This document shows positions 6,402 to 8,372 of a DNA stretch of 8,372 nt, in pieces. A model generated the notes under the pieces. It was not told the origin of the DNA. It worked only from the letters and a program-made list of their open reading frames with translations, and ran no database searches. Source of the stretch: Phycisphaeraceae bacterium (GTDB lineage: Bacteria; Planctomycetota; Phycisphaerae; Phycisphaerales; Phycisphaeraceae); NCBI GenBank assembly GCA_003552605.1, contig PUNN01000470.1, positions 1 through 8,372 on the forward strand. Direction: 5' to 3'. Both the position numbers and the translations under genes were made by a program. Each line of letters begins with the position of its first letter. Positions within the stretch are counted from its first letter, which is position 1.

Positions 6402-6721
6402 GGCGCATGCCGTGACAGGCCAACGGCATGGATAGGGCTCGATGAGCCGGCCGGATAAGACGCTGCCCTCCTCTGCGTCCTCCGCACCCGCTGCGGTAAC
6501 CCCATCCCTCCGCCATGGCCGCGCCGGCCCCGTCCGGGCGAGATGGTTTTGAATCCCCTGGGCTGGTTGAGTTTTGCAGAGGTCCGATCACGGCACACAG
6601 TCCCTTTATGCGACCACGCCCCACGATAAGTGCCCGGCGTCATGGCCTGGCCCCGCCGTCCCACCTCACCGCCATCTTCATCCTTCACCCGCTTCCGAGA
6701 TGCCGGGCCACTATCACGCAT
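6402..6721. other. intergenic region between convergent genes, no gene seen
   Basis: These 320 bp lie between the stop of the rdgC-like gene and the stop of a minus-strand membrane protein gene, so they should hold terminators for both. Two hairpins follow the rdgC-like stop: catgccgt/acggcatg (6406-6430) and ggctc-gat-gagcc (6436-6448). At 6469-6503 the plus strand reads tcctctgcgtcctccgcacc followed by cgctgcggtaacccc, which resembles a dispersed 'ctctgcg...ctgcggttaa' intergenic sequence I remember from several bacterial phyla. A minus-strand frame starts directly after the membrane protein stop (ATG at 6721), but its Arg/Gly-rich composition and lack of a ribosome-binding site argue against a gene. 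Confidence 0.55.
6406..6430 (+). terminator. hairpin after the rdgC-like gene, possible terminator
   Basis: Five bases after the TGA stop, catgccgt (6406-6413) pairs perfectly with acggcatg (6423-6430) around a 9-nt loop, and a second hairpin (6436-6448) follows. No T-tract follows either stem, so this is not a classical intrinsic terminator. It could slow polymerase or protect the 3' end of the mRNA. Confidence 0.35.
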
Positions 6722-7180
6722 CTATGTCCTGCGTTGCCGGCGGGAGCTTAACATGGCAGCGACATGGGTGGTTACACAGAACACATATAGAGTTGGAAAC
6801 AGGATCAATATCGCGACAGCCAGCGGCTCCCTGGGCCACTCCCACTGGCCAGAACCGACTGCCGCTGCGATTCCTACTCCTATCAGGATCGCTGTGCCAA
6901 ACGTCAACAGCATCGCCGTCCCGGACAAGTGACCAGCACACTGCGACCACCTCCATGCGGCGAACAAGGCCCACCCCCCGAATAAGACGGCCCATAGAAC
7001 AGCATAGGTAATAAACAGCACACCATGCAAAAGCGATCGAGGCTCTTCATCTGAGATTACCATCAACACAATTCCCAACAGGGAATATCCCGCAATAAAC
7101 GCTGACATTATTGCGAAAGACATCATCGCGAGCATATGCGAAGGCGTTCGCACACAACTGTGTGGCCTGCGAGTGCTCAT
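6722..7180 (-). CDS. four-helix integral membrane protein of unknown function
   Basis: The product is 152 residues. The ATG at 7180 has AGGAG (complement of 7187-7190 for GGAG) 6 nt upstream. Four hydrophobic segments are clear: about 17-43, 52-76, 87-109 and 118-143. The N-terminus (MSTRRPHSCVR) and C-terminus (SSRRQRRT) are both basic, so by the positive-inside rule both ends should face the cytosol. The first outer loop is acidic (SDEEPRS), and residues 112-117 (QWEWPR) form a short charged loop. I see no catalytic motif, transporter signature or lipoprotein box and do not recognise the family. It is the last of three minus-strand genes, 150 bp after the single-pass protein, and less GC-rich than the dsbD and rdgC-like genes. 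Co-transcription with the upstream genes is possible but not shown. Confidence 0.72.
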   Translation of the reverse strand: MSTRRPHSCVRTPSHMLAMMSFAIMSAFIAGYSLLGIVLMVISDEEPRSLLHGVLFITYAVLWAVLFGGWALFAAWRWSQCAGHLSGTAMLLTFGTAILIGVGIAAAVGSGQWEWPREPLAVAILILFPTLYVFCVTTHVAAMLSSRRQRRT

Positions 7181-7330
7181 CGTACTCTCCTGAGATGCTC
7201 CCCTTGCGCTGGGAGCGCATCGGCGGGGCTCAAGCAGTTGGTCTTCGTCATCCGCATGGCCGCGACCCGCCTTTTTCCAAGACAGGCGCCGGAATGCTGG
7301 GATAAAACGAAGCCAAGGGTTTCTTGATCA

Positions 7331-7564
7331 TCACAGAAGGCTCCACCAAATGGGCAAACACAACTGTATGGCCGCCGCCCCGCCTGCCCCCCCTGATGCA
7401 TCCCGGAACTCCTCAGTCAACGCCGGCACACCTTCGGTATATCCACTATCCCAATACGGAGGCCATATTACATATCGGGCAATCAGGCATGCGGCGACAG
7501 TTACAACCACTAATGCGACAAAGCAGCAAAACACTATCGTCCACATGGCCCTGCTGGCTCGCAT
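7331..7564 (-). CDS. small single-pass membrane protein of unknown function
   Basis: The product is 77 residues. The ATG at 7564 is preceded by AAGGA (complement of 7571-7575) 6 nt upstream, which is the main reason to accept so short a gene. A basic start (MRASR) leads into one strong hydrophobic helix at about 7-29 (MWTIVFCCFVALVVVTVAA), then R30 and an aromatic stretch WPPYWDSGY (34-42), an acidic segment (PALTEEFRDA) and a Gly/Ala-rich part. The helix is more likely a membrane anchor than a cleaved signal peptide, since no AxA site follows it closely. The last 14 residues (AAIQLCLPIWWSLL) are again hydrophobic. A run of six C at 7389-7394 makes a frameshift conceivable, which would change the C-terminus. 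It sits 76 bp downstream of the LRR gene and 150 bp upstream of the four-helix protein. Function unknown. Confidence 0.6.
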   Translation of the reverse strand: MRASRAMWTIVFCCFVALVVVTVAACLIARYVIWPPYWDSGYTEGVPALTEEFRDASGGAGGAAAIQLCLPIWWSLL

Positions 7565-7640
7565 GGAACATCCTTTCGCCGTCTGTCACGCCCTTGAACC
7601 CGATTTGCGACTCCCGCTTTTGTCGTGCTGAAGGCCCTTC

Positions 7641-8264
7641 TCAGAAGCCCTCTTCAATCAGTATCACACGGCAGTCGGGCATCTGCTCGTAAAACCTCCC
7701 CGCAGACTCTTCTGTCACGTTCGTTCCTCGCAGATACAACCGCTCCAGCCTGTCGTTTTCGGTAAGTGCATGAAGCCCCTCATCTCCAACATCCGTATCG
7801 TCCAGCGACAATACCTCCAACACAGGAAGTCCCGACAGGTATTCGACGCCCTTGTCCGATATGTCTGCGCCCGACAGATCAAGAAACTGCAAATTGCGAA
7901 GCTTGCCTATATGTTCAAGCTCCGAATCCCCGATACTGACACCCCTGAGATTAAGCTCACGCAAGCTTCGCAATGCCACAATATCCTCAAAATCAGACTT
8001 CGCGGTGTCCGTACCGCTCAGATCAAGGCTCTGAAGGCTTTTCAACTGCGAGATGTGGCTCAGGCCATCGCCTTTCACTGCCGTATTACGCATTGACAGC
8101 ACACGCAGCCTTTGCAACCGCCCGATTTCGACCATTCCGGTATCACTCACGTCCGTGCCCGCAAGCACCAGCGTTTCCAGCCCCCGCAGGCTTTCAATCG
8201 CTTCAATGGCTGCACTGGTAACACGGGTACCTGTTAGATCCAGATGCCTTAAGGAGCCGCGCAT
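7641..8264 (-). CDS. leucine-rich repeat protein, probably 5'-truncated
   Basis: The product is 207 residues of almost nothing but leucine-rich repeats. Eight repeats have an exact 24-residue period, their first conserved Leu being at 5, 29, 53, 77, 101, 125, 149 and 173. The consensus is LxxLxLxGTxVsDxGLxxIxxLxx, and MPDCRVIL near the end resembles the usual last cap. Proteins with this repeat are abundant in planctomycetes and are thought to mediate protein-protein contacts; no partner is known here. The ORF has no signal peptide, N-terminal cap or other domain: the first repeat starts at residue 5. The ATG at 8264 has no Shine-Dalgarno sequence, unlike its neighbours, and only three codons separate it from an in-frame TAA (8274-8276) that ends a transposase fragment. 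This is best read as the 3' part of a longer LRR gene cut by a mobile element, so it may be a pseudogene. The two membrane protein genes follow on the same strand. Confidence 0.8.
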   Translation of the reverse strand: MRGSLRHLDLTGTRVTSAAIEAIESLRGLETLVLAGTDVSDTGMVEIGRLQRLRVLSMRNTAVKGDGLSHISQLKSLQSLDLSGTDTAKSDFEDIVALRSLRELNLRGVSIGDSELEHIGKLRNLQFLDLSGADISDKGVEYLSGLPVLEVLSLDDTDVGDEGLHALTENDRLERLYLRGTNVTEESAGRFYEQMPDCRVILIEEGF

Positions 8265-8273
8265 AAATAAAGA

Positions 8274-8372
8274 TTACAATTTTGCGTTTGGCCTGATCGT
8301 GTAGTTCCAGTCGCCGTGGAACTTATCGGGCTTGATGTTGAGTTGTGCCATGACTTTGTCCGGCACCTTCTC
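8274..8372 (-). CDS. C-terminal end of an ISAzo13-type transposase, partial
   Basis: The minus strand reads from the right edge as 32 codons ending in TAA (8274-8276). The sequence contains KVMAQLNIKPDK, FHGDWNYTI and RP, which matches the conserved C-terminal tail 'L.i....FHGeWNYTI.P' I know from ISAzo13-family transposases ('Rhodopirellula transposase', DDE type). The rest of the protein, and hence its catalytic residues, lies outside the window, so whether the element is intact cannot be judged. The final NAKL differs from the usual short ending after WNYTI.P and may already be non-IS sequence. The element points into the LRR ORF, which begins 9 bp after the stop in the same frame. No terminal inverted repeat is recognisable in the few bases between them. 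Confidence 0.65.
   Translation of the reverse strand, partial: EKVPDKVMAQLNIKPDKFHGDWNYTIRPNAKL

Noticed and set aside
6281..6721. 146-codon minus-strand frame starting immediately after the four-helix protein stop
   Set aside because: The position is tempting for an operon, but the product is Arg/Gly/Ser-rich and low in hydrophobic residues, has no ribosome-binding site, and overlaps the 3' end of the rdgC-like gene.
7177..7401. 74-codon minus-strand frame bridging the two membrane protein genes
   Set aside because: It overlaps the end of the 77-residue protein gene in another frame, has no ribosome-binding site and no membrane or domain pattern. A frameshift relation to the 77-residue ORF at the C6 run is possible but unsupported.

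Overview
The window is GC-rich bacterial DNA, most likely from a member of the Planctomycetota, plausibly a Phycisphaerae-like lineage. No rRNA or marker gene fixes this. The inference rests on three things: the 24-residue 'LxxLxLxxTxVtDxGL' leucine-rich repeats, the end of an ISAzo13-type ('Rhodopirellula transposase') element, and a secreted helical protein at the left edge of a kind I associate with planctomycetes. Every chromosomal-type gene has a Shine-Dalgarno sequence of the GGAG/AAGGA type 6-7 nt from its start, which helped choose starts.

Left part (1-2212): a secreted protein of unknown function runs leftward off the edge (start 372). A 535-bp divergent intergenic region follows, rich in dyad symmetry. 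It holds a ~142-bp ERIC-like imperfect palindrome (521-662), a 13-bp tandem duplication (685-710), nested and mutually exclusive inverted repeats (723-776), and an 8-codon micro-ORF (885-911) whose stop overlaps the next start as ATGA. That next gene (908-2212) is a GT-B fold, GT4-like glycosyltransferase.

Middle part (2221-6401): a complete three-domain DsbD/ScsB-type thiol:disulfide interchange protein lies on the minus strand. It converges on the glycosyltransferase with only 8 bp between the two stop codons. It is divergent from an rdgC-like gene (5046-6401), with a 500-bp gap that carries a perfect 14-bp palindrome and a G-quadruplex-type G-run cluster. DsbD moves electrons from cytosolic thioredoxin across the membrane to envelope substrates. 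RdgC-family proteins bind DNA and modulate RecA-dependent recombination. I see no functional link between them.

Right part (6402-8372): a 320-bp gap without a convincing gene is followed by a visibly less GC-rich minus-strand cluster. In transcription order it holds a leucine-rich repeat protein (8264-7641), a 77-residue single-pass membrane protein (7564-7331) and a four-helix membrane protein (7180-6722). The LRR ORF starts in the middle of its first repeat, just 9 bp after and in the same frame as the stop codon of a transposase fragment that enters from the right edge. The simplest reading is that insertion or later decay of a mobile element removed the 5' part of the LRR gene. This cluster is the most accessory-like part of the window, and I do not recognise its two membrane proteins.
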